Part shown: positions 43,427 to 51,769 of the stretch, in pieces
How the letters are laid out: each line of letters opens with the position of its first letter
Numbering within the stretch: position 1 is the first letter of the stretch
Assembly (NCBI GenBank): GCA_964487745.1
Contig: CAZASG010000007.1
Coordinates: 1-64,000, forward strand
Direction: 5' to 3'
Length of the DNA stretch: 64,000 bases
DNA from: Desulfolinea sp964487745
GTDB lineage: Bacteria > Chloroflexota > Anaerolineae > Anaerolineales > Villigracilaceae
Translations under genes and position numbers: made by a program
The notes under the pieces: model-generated
Database searches by the model: none
Seen by the model: the letters and a program-made list of their open reading frames with translations, nothing else
Told to the model about the DNA's origin: nothing

Positions 43427-44474
43427 CCCAAACGATCTTCTCTAAAAAGTCTTCATCCAGCATGGTGATGAATTCTGATAATAAACGTGCTGTACGTTGA
43501 ATATCCTTTGTCGCGATCATCTCGACGGGCGTATGCATATAACGGATGGGAATACTGATCACAAGCGTTGGGATGCCCTCCGCCGCAATTTGCAGGTCAT
43601 CGCCGTCGGTGCCTGATCTGCCGGGCAGGATTTCGGTGCCAATAGGCATTTCCAGCTTGCCAGCGAGTTCCTTGAATTGTTCATATAAGAAAGGATGATT
43701 GACCGAACCCCAGCCCAGCGTAGGACCGCTGCCCAGTTCAAAAGCTTCCCAACCGCCTGCGCCGGGACCTTTGGCGAAGGTCACATCGACGGCGATAGCG
43801 ACATTCGGGCGAATTTGGAATGCCGATGTTCCCGCACCCATATGTCCGATCTCCTCTTGCACGGTCGCGGCAGCCCACACATCCCAGACATGTTCGCGGG
43901 ATTGCAATTCTTCAAGGCAGAGCGTTAGCGCTACGACGGACGCACGGTTATCCAGCGAATGTCCGGCGAGCAAACTACCGCTCATTTCGGTGGGTTCTGT
44001 GGCAAAAGAGATCGTATCTCCGATCTGCACTTTTTGCGCCACCTGACGCGCGGAGAGACCCAAATCGATGAGCAGGTGCTTGAGTGCGATGGCTTCTTTT
44101 ACTTCGCCTTCTGGCAGAAGGTGAGCGGGTGGTTGTACGATAACACCGGGGAGATCGCCGTTCTCTGCGTGGACAGTGACTGCCTGCCCCGGCAAAACGC
44201 GGATATCAACCCCGCCGAGATTGGCAACGTGAAGGAACTCGCCTTTCACCTTGCTCACGATCAAACCGATCGCATCCATATGGGTGGCGATCATGATCGA
44301 GCGCTTCTTGCCTGTGCCGCGCTTTAATCCATGCAATGAGCCAAGCGTACTCTGGTTGATCTCATCCGTGAGCGGCATCCACCTTTCTTTGATGATTTTC
44401 GCTACAGACGATTCAAACCCGGAGAGTCCGGGCGTGGAAATAAGTTCTTTAAGAAATTCAGTTGTGTTGAGCAT
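43419..44474 (-). CDS. M42 family metallo-aminopeptidase, copy 1
   Basis: 351 residues, first of the tandem set. IATHMDAIGLIVSKV (His, Asp) is near residues 62-76, HSLDNRASVVALTL near 175, ATVQEEIGHMGAGTSAF near 209-225 and IAVDVTFAKGPGAGG near 231, with the final ligand in IRYMHTPVEMI. The DEIG of the other two copies is DAIG here. It follows the Thr/Pro-rich protein by 27 bases. Three different paralogues side by side suggest complementary peptide specificities, as reported for TET systems, though that is inference. Confidence 0.9.
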   Translation of the reverse strand: MLNTTEFLKELISTPGLSGFESSVAKIIKERWMPLTDEINQSTLGSLHGLKRGTGKKRSIMIATHMDAIGLIVSKVKGEFLHVANLGGVDIRVLPGQAVTVHAENGDLPGVIVQPPAHLLPEGEVKEAIALKHLLIDLGLSARQVAQKVQIGDTISFATEPTEMSGSLLAGHSLDNRASVVALTLCLEELQSREHVWDVWAAATVQEEIGHMGAGTSAFQIRPNVAIAVDVTFAKGPGAGGWEAFELGSGPTLGWGSVNHPFLYEQFKELAGKLEMPIGTEILPGRSGTDGDDLQIAAEGIPTLVISIPIRYMHTPVEMIATKDIQRTARLLSEFITMLDEDFLEKIVWDD

Positions 44475-44501
44475 AGGATATTTTATAGTCCCAGAATGGG
44501 A

Positions 44502-44984
44502 TTAGCCTACAGGTTCTACATCTGCCCCTTCAGGGGTATCTGTTGGCGTTGGGGTCTTGGTCGGAGTATCCGTTGGCGTATGCGTAAAAGTAGGCGTGAA
44601 AGTAAATGTTGATGTTGGTGTATTGGTTGGTGTTTTACTTGGCGTGAAAGTTGATGTTGGAGTTGATGTAGGTGTGGCGGTAGGGGTTTCCGTCTCAGGC
44701 AGGAAGGGAGTTGGTGTGGGTGTTAGGGTTTCGGTTGGGGTGGGTGTCAAGCTGGGGGTCGGAGTAATGACCCCGGGCGTATTGCTACTGGTTGGCACCC
44801 CAAATGTCGCAGTAAGGGTAGCAGGTTGATGGGAGGGCGTCACGCTTGCCGTTGGGGAGGGTGTTTCAGGTCCGGGAGCAACAGCCACGGCGACAAATCC
44901 CATACAATAACAGGGTAGAGTTGCCAGAATGATTGACAACAGGATCATACGTCGACGCGATTGTGGGGTAGGGTATCTATCCAT
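44502..44984 (-). CDS. Membrane-anchored Thr/Pro-rich low-complexity protein
   Basis: 160 residues: one N-terminal membrane segment (about 13-35) followed by a long extracytoplasmic region made of TPTPT-like repeats (PTPTETLTPTPTPF, TPTATPTSTPTSTFT and so on) to the end. There is no folded domain. Such stretches act as flexible, often O-glycosylated, surface stalks. The repeat DNA (GTTGGTGT-like) also opens long but meaningless frames on the plus strand. It is first in the run of minus-strand genes leading into the M42 trio. Confidence 0.65.
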   Translation of the reverse strand: MDRYPTPQSRRRMILLSIILATLPCYCMGFVAVAVAPGPETPSPTASVTPSHQPATLTATFGVPTSSNTPGVITPTPSLTPTPTETLTPTPTPFLPETETPTATPTSTPTSTFTPSKTPTNTPTSTFTFTPTFTHTPTDTPTKTPTPTDTPEGADVEPVG

Positions 44985-45080
44985 GCTTGCTCCGGCATGA
45001 TGATAACATAAGCCTCCTTGAAAACAAAGAAGACCTTCCTCTACTATTCATTGAGAAGAATTTAAAATTATGGAAAGATA

Positions 45081-45884
45081 TTATTCCCACTCCCAATAAT
45101 GTCTTTTCATTGGGTTTCCTGTATAAATCTCTTTTGATGAATAGTGACTTAGTTTGCCCAGATATGAAGTGTCAGCAGGGAGTTTTAGATTATCTTGTGT
45201 GAAATTTTTCCTGTTACCGTGCCATCCATTTGCCAAGTCTTGTTTACAAAATACTCTTTTTAGATATTTTTCCTTTGCATGCTCATATCCTGTAACAATA
45301 TAATGGCGCAAAATATGGTTTTGAGGATAGATAATAGCCCTTTTATCAGTAATTGTGTGCCCGCCTGATTTCGTACTATCAAAATTTAGTGCGCGCTTCC
45401 ACACACGGTGAAGACGTTGTTTGCAAGGTTCAAAAAAATAATAATGAAGAATATCCTGATAATAGTTTTTATTTCTGAAATCTTCATGAGACTCGGGTAA
45501 AAAAACAATCTCATCAAAATTAAGGATATTATATCCAGCCTCATCTGCTTCTTCTATTGCATCACGAAGGGTATGTCCTTCTTTATAATGTTCTAAAATT
45601 TCATCTGCATCATGGTGAATAACCCAATCATGATCGATTTTTCTGTAGATTTCTTGTTTTATTTCTAGTTGTTCCCCATGAGCATAAAACCCTTTGTAGG
45701 GTAGATGTTCAATGGAGATTATCGGGTTTCCAGAAAAAATAGTGTAGAGTTCATGACTCCTGTCTGTTGATTCATTATCAATAATAACAACATCAATTTT
45801 TTGACTTGCTAAAATGGGGAGAAGCACTCGTAGATAAGATGCTTCATTTCTGACACCTATTACAGCGCAAATTGATAAAGACAT
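45081..45884 (-). CDS. Glycosyltransferase family 2 protein
   Basis: 267-residue putative GT-A glycosyltransferase. The N-terminal nucleotide-binding pattern is VIGVRNEASYLRVLLPIL near 8-25 with VVIIDNESTDRS near 33-44, and the metal site is DHDWVIHHDADEILEHY near 84-100. The C-terminal half is rich in His and aromatic residues. The sulfotransferase stop overlaps this ATG (TGATG), so the two are translated together; GTG 45887 is an alternative start. The gene is AT-richer than its surroundings. It likely modifies a cell-surface glycan. Confidence 0.8.
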   Translation of the reverse strand: MSLSICAVIGVRNEASYLRVLLPILASQKIDVVIIDNESTDRSHELYTIFSGNPIISIEHLPYKGFYAHGEQLEIKQEIYRKIDHDWVIHHDADEILEHYKEGHTLRDAIEEADEAGYNILNFDEIVFLPESHEDFRNKNYYQDILHYYFFEPCKQRLHRVWKRALNFDSTKSGGHTITDKRAIIYPQNHILRHYIVTGYEHAKEKYLKRVFCKQDLANGWHGNRKNFTQDNLKLPADTSYLGKLSHYSSKEIYTGNPMKRHYWEWE

Positions 45885-46714
45885 CACGCAGACTCCGATA
45901 AAGAATTTAACGCTTTTTCTAATGGATAGATATTTTCTTGATTAAGCTTTTTCCATAAAAGATTTGTTTCTCTTACAATTTTTCTAGCTTCCAATGACGA
46001 GAAAGTGTTTTTCCATCTATTGATGCTTTTTGCATGGATATCCTTGGTGTGTTTAACTTTAGGGTCTTCCAAACCATTTTGATGCGTAAGTGAATTGAAA
46101 TCTAATTGTGCTCTTTCCGCCTTTTCCCCCAGCCAGTGCATTAATTTTTGAACCTCATCCTCTGGAGACGACACGAATTTCTCATAAACTAACCTGTACG
46201 ATTTCGCAGGGTTTTTTAGGTAATAGTTTAACCCTGTTTCAGTATATTCCTTATAGAAAGCGATCTTGCTATCCAGGTTGGCAGGAATGGCATATTTGAA
46301 ATTTATCTCTACCATGGATGCCAGTGTATCGAGGGGATTGCGAACGACGTGGATAAAGAGCCAGGCATTTCCTAATAAATTTTCCCATAGATCGAGATAA
46401 AGTACATTTTCCGGGTTTTTATCTGCCCAGCGAGATTTCCCAGCAAGTTCGGCAGCTCGTTTATGTATTTTGATTAGGGATGCTCCTAAAATTTGGAACA
46501 ACTCTGCTTCGGGCAATAACGCACGAGCTGATTGCATAAACCGGGCATGTTTAATTGGGTCATTGACCCCGATGTAATCTCCGTACCATTCTTTAAAAAA
46601 CTTCACTTCCGGTCCACAGTAGATATTTGAATGCGTATTTAGAACTCTACGTACAAGAGATGTTCCTGAACGGTGAACCCCGCCGATGATGATAGGCATA
46701 GATGTTTTCTTCAT
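45884..46714 (-). CDS. Sulfotransferase family protein
   Basis: 276 residues with the PAPS-binding 5'-phosphosulfate loop IIGGVHRSGTSLVRRVL near 9-25 and the 3'-phosphate motif HVVRNPLDTLASMVE near 122-136. It would transfer sulfate to a carbohydrate or lipid acceptor. Paired with a glycosyltransferase, it suggests sulfated surface polysaccharide. The ATG is preceded on the minus strand by AAAGGA, 11 bases away. AT-rich. It is divergent from sbcC, and the two starts flank a perfect palindrome. Confidence 0.85.
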   Translation of the reverse strand: MKKTSMPIIIGGVHRSGTSLVRRVLNTHSNIYCGPEVKFFKEWYGDYIGVNDPIKHARFMQSARALLPEAELFQILGASLIKIHKRAAELAGKSRWADKNPENVLYLDLWENLLGNAWLFIHVVRNPLDTLASMVEINFKYAIPANLDSKIAFYKEYTETGLNYYLKNPAKSYRLVYEKFVSSPEDEVQKLMHWLGEKAERAQLDFNSLTHQNGLEDPKVKHTKDIHAKSINRWKNTFSSLEARKIVRETNLLWKKLNQENIYPLEKALNSLSESA

Positions 46715-46741
46715 AGAAATTTATATCCTTTAACGAATGCT

Positions 46742-46793
46742 GCAATTATACGTTATCTTTGAAAAGCATTTTTCAAAGATAACGTATAATTGC
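46742..46793. promoter_or_regulatory. Perfect 23-bp palindrome with mirror-image -10 boxes between sulfotransferase and sbcC
   Basis: Arms 46742-46764 and 46771-46793, loop AGCATT. Each arm carries TATAAT (46785-46790 on plus; 46745-46750 on minus) and a TTGAAA. On the plus strand TATAAT lies only six bases before the sbcC ATG, so that transcript would be leaderless or nearly so. TTGAAA lies 20 bases away, longer than ideal for a -35. Confidence 0.55.
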
Positions 46794-46796
46794 GCC

Positions 46797-49352
46797 ATGA
46801 TCCCCATCTCGCTCAAAATTTCCGGCTTTCTTTCCTACCGCACCCCCGTCGAGATCGACTTTACAGAATTCAGCCTTGCCTGCATTTCCGGGCATAATGG
46901 TGCGGGGAAATCCTCCCTGCTCGATGCCATCACCTGGTCGCTCTTTGGGCAGGCGCGCAAACGGGATGATTCTCTCGTCAATCTGCAATCGAAAGCCGCC
47001 GAAGTGATCTACACCTTCGATTATGAAGGCAATCGCTATCGCATCCAGCGCACGATGCCACGCGGCAAAAAGAAAAGTCTTGAGTTTCAGGTCGATGATG
47101 ATGGGCTTTGGCGTCCGCTTACCGAAGCGACTTTGCGCGCGACGCAGGAACGCATCGAGAGCACCTTGCGCCTCGATTACGATACCTTTATCAACGCCGC
47201 CTTTTTCTTGCAAGGCAAAGCCGATCAATTCACGCAGCAGAATGCCAGCAAACGCAAGGAGACCCTCGGCAGTATTTTAGGATTGGAAGTTTGGGATGAA
47301 TATAAAAGCCGCTCCGCCGCCCAACGCCGTGAAATTGAGCAGGAGTTGGATACAGTGGATGGGCGTGTCGCAGAAATCGACGCTGAATTGGATGAAGAAG
47401 ATGCGCGTAAAGCCCGTTTGAGCGAACTCGAAAACGAACTCAGCCGTCTGTCTGCTTCCCGTAAAACACAGGAATCTGTGCTCGAAAATATTCGCCGTTT
47501 AACCGCATCTCTCGACGAGCAGCGCAAATTGGTCAATACCCTGGCTGAGGCGTTATCCCGTTCCCAACGCGCCCAAGCGGATCTCGAGTCCCGCCGCGCG
47601 GAACGCGCTGCCGAACGCGAACGTTATGCTGATCTGCTCGCCCGCGCCGATGAAGTGGACGCCTCCTACGCTGCCTGGCAGGAAGCCCGCGAAAGCCTCG
47701 CCCGCTGGGATGAAACCGCCGCCCAATTCCATGAACAGGATGCCAAACGGCAACCTTTCTTGCAGGAGATCGGGACGGATAAGGCGCGTTTGGAGCAGGA
47801 ACTGGCTTCGCTGGAAGAGCAGTCTTCAGTAATTAGTGGTCAATCTTTGTTGATTACTGATCTGAAGGGGCAGGTGAAAGCTGCTCAGGATGAAGTCTCG
47901 AAGGCGGAAAAGAAAATCGCCGAGAGAGATGCTTTTGCACAGGAGCAAGCCGAAACACGCGAGCGATACGCCGCGTTGCAGGTGGAAAATCAGCAGTATA
48001 AAGTCCAGATGGATGCTCTTAAGGAGCGCATCGAGTCTTTTGAATCCATAGAAGCGGCAAATTGTCCCCTTTGTGGTCAAGAGCTAAATGAAGAACATCG
48101 CGCCGAGACTTTGGCGAAAATGAAGGATGATGGCAAGGCGCAGGGCGATCAGTATCGTGCGAATACCGCTGAGATGAATGCCATCTACGAGAAGGTACAG
48201 GCGTTTGATGAGCAGGATGCCCAATATAAAAATGTCGAGCAAGAGCGTTTGACGGCTTCGACAAAATTTACGCAATTGAGTGAGCGCTTGGCTGCGTTAC
48301 AAGCGGATGTGGAAAAGTGGGCAGATGAGGGCGAAAAACGTCTTACAGAACTAAAGAAAATTCTTGAAAAAGAAGATTTCGCCAAAGAAGCCCGTGCCCA
48401 ACTTGCGGATGTGAACGCCGAACTCAAAAAGCTGGGCTACGATGCTGCCGCGCATGATGCCGCTCGTCGCAATGAAAAAGAAAAACGCGCCGCCGAAGAT
48501 GATTTCCGGACGCTGGAAAATTCGCGTGCTGCGTTGAAGCCCCTCGAAGAAGAGCTTGCCAGTCTGGATGAGCAGATTGCCAAAGGACAAGCGGAAGTGG
48601 ATGCCCAGCAAGCAGAATACGACGGGGCAAAAACAGCCCTCGATGCCGCTGCCGAGAAAACGCCTGATGAGAATGCTGCCTACGCTGAATTGCTGGCGAT
48701 GCAAGAGAAAGAGAATCAACTCAATCAGGAAGTAGGCGCTGCCCGCCAAAAAGTGGAAGTGCTCGATTCGCTGCGCGCTCGCAAAACGGACTACGCCTCC
48801 CAGCGCGATGAGTTGGCTTTACAGATTTCACGCTATAAAAAGTTGGAGCGTGCCTTTGGAAAGGATGGCGTTCCCGCGCTGCTCATCGAGCAAGCTTTAC
48901 CCGAGATCGAAGAAAAAGCCAACGATCTCCTTGACCGCTTGAGCAACGGGCAGATGTCGATCCGTTTTGTGACGCAGGCGGATTATAAAGATACAAAACG
49001 GGATGACAAGAAAGAAACCCTCGATATTCAAATTCAGGATAGCGCCGGCGTGCGCGATTATGAGATGTTCTCTGGCGGCGAAGCTTTTCGGGTTAATTTC
49101 GCCATTCGTTTGGCGCTTTCACAGGCACTCTCACAACGCAAGGGCGCGCGTTTGCAGACCCTCATCATCGACGAGGGCTTCGGCTCGCAGGATGCACAGG
49201 GGCGTCAGCGTTTGATCGAAGCCATCAACCAGATCAAGGGCGAGTTTGCGAAAATTCTGGTCATCACGCATCTTGAGTCACTGAAGGAAGCCTTCCCCAC
49301 GCAGATCGTGGTGGAAAAGGGGGAAAACGGTTCGGTGGTACAGGTAATTTAG
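46797..49352 (+). CDS. sbcC: SbcC/Rad50-like SMC-type ATPase
   Basis: 851-residue DNA-repair ATPase that normally works with the SbcD/Mre11 nuclease. Walker A GHNGAGKSSLLDAITW is near residues 31-46, long coiled coils are interrupted by the zinc hook CPLCGQEL near 422-429, and the C-terminal part has signature MFSGGEAFRVNFAIRLALSQ near 757-776 and Walker B LQTLIIDEGFGSQDAQG. I used ATG 46797, where the conserved SLKISGFLSY begins; the upstream extension reads through the palindrome. There is no SD. No sbcD is adjacent in this window. At 851 residues it is compact for the family. Confidence 0.9.
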   Translation: MIPISLKISGFLSYRTPVEIDFTEFSLACISGHNGAGKSSLLDAITWSLFGQARKRDDSLVNLQSKAAEVIYTFDYEGNRYRIQRTMPRGKKKSLEFQVDDDGLWRPLTEATLRATQERIESTLRLDYDTFINAAFFLQGKADQFTQQNASKRKETLGSILGLEVWDEYKSRSAAQRREIEQELDTVDGRVAEIDAELDEEDARKARLSELENELSRLSASRKTQESVLENIRRLTASLDEQRKLVNTLAEALSRSQRAQADLESRRAERAAERERYADLLARADEVDASYAAWQEARESLARWDETAAQFHEQDAKRQPFLQEIGTDKARLEQELASLEEQSSVISGQSLLITDLKGQVKAAQDEVSKAEKKIAERDAFAQEQAETRERYAALQVENQQYKVQMDALKERIESFESIEAANCPLCGQELNEEHRAETLAKMKDDGKAQGDQYRANTAEMNAIYEKVQAFDEQDAQYKNVEQERLTASTKFTQLSERLAALQADVEKWADEGEKRLTELKKILEKEDFAKEARAQLADVNAELKKLGYDAAAHDAARRNEKEKRAAEDDFRTLENSRAALKPLEEELASLDEQIAKGQAEVDAQQAEYDGAKTALDAAAEKTPDENAAYAELLAMQEKENQLNQEVGAARQKVEVLDSLRARKTDYASQRDELALQISRYKKLERAFGKDGVPALLIEQALPEIEEKANDLLDRLSNGQMSIRFVTQADYKDTKRDDKKETLDIQIQDSAGVRDYEMFSGGEAFRVNFAIRLALSQALSQRKGARLQTLIIDEGFGSQDAQGRQRLIEAINQIKGEFAKILVITHLESLKEAFPTQIVVEKGENGSVVQVI

Positions 49353-49357
49353 AGAAG

Positions 49358-49389
49358 AAGTGCAACGTATCTTCAAGATAGTTGCACTT
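49358..49389 (+). terminator. Hairpin between sbcC and the glycosyltransferase
   Basis: AAGTGCAAC (49358-49366) pairs with GTTGCACTT (49381-49389), and inside TATCTT pairs with AAGATA; one base bulges. It starts 5 bases after the sbcC stop and ends 8 bases before the next ATG. Confidence 0.6.
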
Positions 49390-49397
49390 TACACGCC

Positions 49398-50549
49398 ATG
49401 TTCATCTCCACCCTCCTCCTCATCTTCAGCCTCATCATTCTCTACTGGTTGCATAATCAATATCAACTTGACATTGCCATCGAGCGAGCACCCTCTCCAC
49501 AAGATGCGCCGCTCATCTCCATCTGCGTACCTGCCCGCAATGAAGAGCGCAATATCCGCCGTTGTGTGGAATCGCTCCTCGCGCAGACTTACCCCAATTT
49601 TGAACTCATTGTTCTGGATGACCGCTCGACGGATGCCACGCCCCAAATATTGGATGAACTCTCTCAAGCCGATGACCGTTTAAAAGTCATCCACGGAGAC
49701 GAACTCCCTTTGGGCTGGGCAGGTAAACCCCATGCGCTGACCCAAGCCTCAGCCGCCGCCCGCGGCGAATGGCTCTGCTTCATGGATGCAGATACCTTCC
49801 CCGCGCCCCAGACCTTGAACGCTGTCTACACCAAAGCCTGCGAAGTAGATGCCGATTTCTTCACCATCTTCACCCATCAGGAGATGGAATCCTTCTGGGA
49901 GCGGACGATCCTGCCCCTCGTGATGACGGCGCTCTCGGTCGGCTTTTCGCCGCGTAAGGTCAATGATCCCAAGAGTGATGTTGCCATTGCGAACGGACAA
50001 TTCATCTTTATCAAGCGCAGTGTTTACGATGCCATCGGCGGGCATGCGGCGATCAAGGATTCCATTGTCGAGGACAAGGATTTGGCTGTGTTGACGAAAT
50101 CATCCGGTTATCGGCTGATCGTTGCGAATGGCAGTGACTTCGTCCGCACGCGGATGTACACATCCCTGCCGGAGTTGTGGGAAGGCTGGACGAAGAATAT
50201 CTATCTTGGTTTGCGGGATGAGCCGCGTTTGGTCGCGTTGGGGATTTTCGGAGCGTTTCTTGCTTTGGCAGCGGCGTTGCTGCTTCCGCTTTGGGTTGGG
50301 CTGGGTATCTATTTAACGATAGCAAGCCCAAATCACGAGAGTTTCGTGATCATCGGCGAAGGATTGCTCTTGTGGGGAACGTTGATCTATTGGCGCATCC
50401 GGGCAAATCGTGCCATGGAAATTCCCCTCTGGTATGCGTTTACAGTTCCGTTGGGCGCGGGCGTTTTTGGTGCAATGATGTTCGCCTCCGCATTTAAGGT
50501 GATTTCAGGAAAAGGGGTAACGTGGAAGGGACGCAGATACTCGCGCTAG
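49398..50549 (+). CDS. HpnB-like membrane glycosyltransferase (GT2)
   Basis: 383 residues: N-terminal membrane helix (about 2-20), a GT2 catalytic domain (SICVPARNEERNIRRCVESL near 42-61, VLDDRSTDATPQIL near 72-85, FMDADTFPAP with the DxD-type metal site near 129-138, and the acceptor-site SIVEDKDLA near 218-226), then C-terminal membrane segments (about 272-305, 315-330 and 345-370). The layout resembles hopanoid- or carotenoid-associated GT2 enzymes. No hpn or crt genes are nearby, so the acceptor is open. No SD is visible; a hairpin ends eight bases before the ATG. Confidence 0.82.
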   Translation: MFISTLLLIFSLIILYWLHNQYQLDIAIERAPSPQDAPLISICVPARNEERNIRRCVESLLAQTYPNFELIVLDDRSTDATPQILDELSQADDRLKVIHGDELPLGWAGKPHALTQASAAARGEWLCFMDADTFPAPQTLNAVYTKACEVDADFFTIFTHQEMESFWERTILPLVMTALSVGFSPRKVNDPKSDVAIANGQFIFIKRSVYDAIGGHAAIKDSIVEDKDLAVLTKSSGYRLIVANGSDFVRTRMYTSLPELWEGWTKNIYLGLRDEPRLVALGIFGAFLALAAALLLPLWVGLGIYLTIASPNHESFVIIGEGLLLWGTLIYWRIRANRAMEIPLWYAFTVPLGAGVFGAMMFASAFKVISGKGVTWKGRRYSR

Positions 50550-50553
50550 GGAA

Positions 50554-51255
50554 TTATTCCCACGTGCCTTGCGATATTTTCTCTAAGACTTCTTGATCTT
50601 CAATAAAGATGCGTCGATGTTCCACACGGATCGCGCCGCCGCGCTCCAATTCTTTAAGTGAGCGGGCTATAACTTCGCGCACCGATCCCAGCCGCGCGGC
50701 GAGTTGCTCCTGGGTCAGGCGGCTGGGACCATCGCCGCTGAGGACATCTTCGGGGAGTTTGGTGAGCAGCCGCGCAAGGCGATGGGTAACCTGATAGAAC
50801 GCCATCCCGCTCACGCGGTGGACGAGATTGCGCAAATTTTCAGAAAGATTGTTGATGATCTTTTGTGCATAGGCAGGGTGTGATGAGACCAATTCTTGTA
50901 AGATCGCCACCTCGATCACCCAGACTGTGCTTTCCTCAAGCGCTTCCACATTGACCGGATTTGTCCCGCCTCCATAAACCGAGACCTCATTAAAGGTAGC
51001 CCCTTCTGTGAGAATATTGACGATATACTGCCTGCCCTGCGGTGAAAGGCGGTATATTTTGAGACTACCGCTTTTGACGATATGCAGCCCAGCGCTGGGC
51101 TCTCCCTCGAGAAAGATAGTTTCTCCACGCTCAAATTTATAGAGATACATTTTCTCTGCAACACTTTGCAAAGCGGATTCGTCCAGCCCCTCGAAGTAGA
51201 TATTGCTGCGTAAGGTTTGTAGTTTTTTTTCAGTAGCTGTGGGCAGAATATGCAT
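50554..51255 (-). CDS. Crp/Fnr-family transcriptional regulator
   Basis: 233 residues: a CAP-type sensor domain (about 15-130, with YKFERGETIFLEGEPSAGLH near 34-53) and a C-terminal winged helix-turn-helix (LTQEQLAARLGSVREVIARS near 178-197). The phosphate-binding cassette is changed (FNEVSVYGGGTNPVNVEA, no Arg), so cAMP is an unlikely ligand. No Fe-S cysteine set is seen either. It is third in a minus-strand run after a phosphoribosyltransferase gene (10 bases) and YbdK. It converges closely with the plus-strand glycosyltransferase gene. Confidence 0.9.
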   Translation of the reverse strand: MHILPTATEKKLQTLRSNIYFEGLDESALQSVAEKMYLYKFERGETIFLEGEPSAGLHIVKSGSLKIYRLSPQGRQYIVNILTEGATFNEVSVYGGGTNPVNVEALEESTVWVIEVAILQELVSSHPAYAQKIINNLSENLRNLVHRVSGMAFYQVTHRLARLLTKLPEDVLSGDGPSRLTQEQLAARLGSVREVIARSLKELERGGAIRVEHRRIFIEDQEVLEKISQGTWE

Positions 51256-51265
51256 GTTTTTTTTA

Positions 51266-51769
51266 CTATAAGAGAATTTTGTCGCCTCCGCGATCTATCT
51301 CCCACGGATAGAATACGAAGGTGTTTGTTACATCGGCATAATAATCGGGGCGTGCTTTGCCAAAAAGTGTGCGATAGGGATTGAAGTGTAGCACACAGGT
51401 TTGCGGATCGCCACCGGCTGCAACGACTCGATTCTTTACAGCCGTGATCGTGCGCCCTGAGCCCCAAACATCATCCACGATCAAGACGCTGCGTCCTTCC
51501 AACTGCTCGTCAGCAGGGAATTGGATAAATTGGGGCCATGCCATAAGCTTATTGTCTTCCTGTTCGAGTTCAGCAGGGAAATCGACGGCTGCCGTCAAAA
51601 CATGTGTGATATCCATGGCTTCTGCCAACATGCCGCCGGGGATGATGCCGCCTCGCGTGACTATCAGCATGGCGTTGAATTCGCGGTCAAATTTTGGGAT
51701 CAGGTAGTTGATCAGGCGGTCAACATCTGTCCAGGTCATAAAGATATGGGGAGATCGTTCAGTAGACAT
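51266..51769 (-). CDS. Purine-type phosphoribosyltransferase
   Basis: 167 residues with the PRPP-binding signature VLIVDDVWGSGRTITAV near 96-112 and the PPi loop VTRGGIIPGGML near 38-49. It resembles xanthine/hypoxanthine phosphoribosyltransferases that salvage bases, but base specificity cannot be assigned. The start codon follows directly on the stop of the YbdK-type gene (TAGATG), so translation is coupled. Confidence 0.82.
   Translation of the reverse strand: MSTERSPHIFMTWTDVDRLINYLIPKFDREFNAMLIVTRGGIIPGGMLAEAMDITHVLTAAVDFPAELEQEDNKLMAWPQFIQFPADEQLEGRSVLIVDDVWGSGRTITAVKNRVVAAGGDPQTCVLHFNPYRTLFGKARPDYYADVTNTFVFYPWEIDRGGDKILL

Noticed and set aside
44502..44760. Tandem repeat tract considered as a CRISPR array
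   Set aside because: The repeats are short, codon-phased and degenerate (TPT coding); there are no unique spacers of constant length and no cas genes.
44557..44829. Val/Gly-rich 90-codon plus-strand frame with GV repeats
   Set aside because: It is the complement of the Thr/Pro repeat tract of the minus-strand surface protein; repeat DNA opens all frames.
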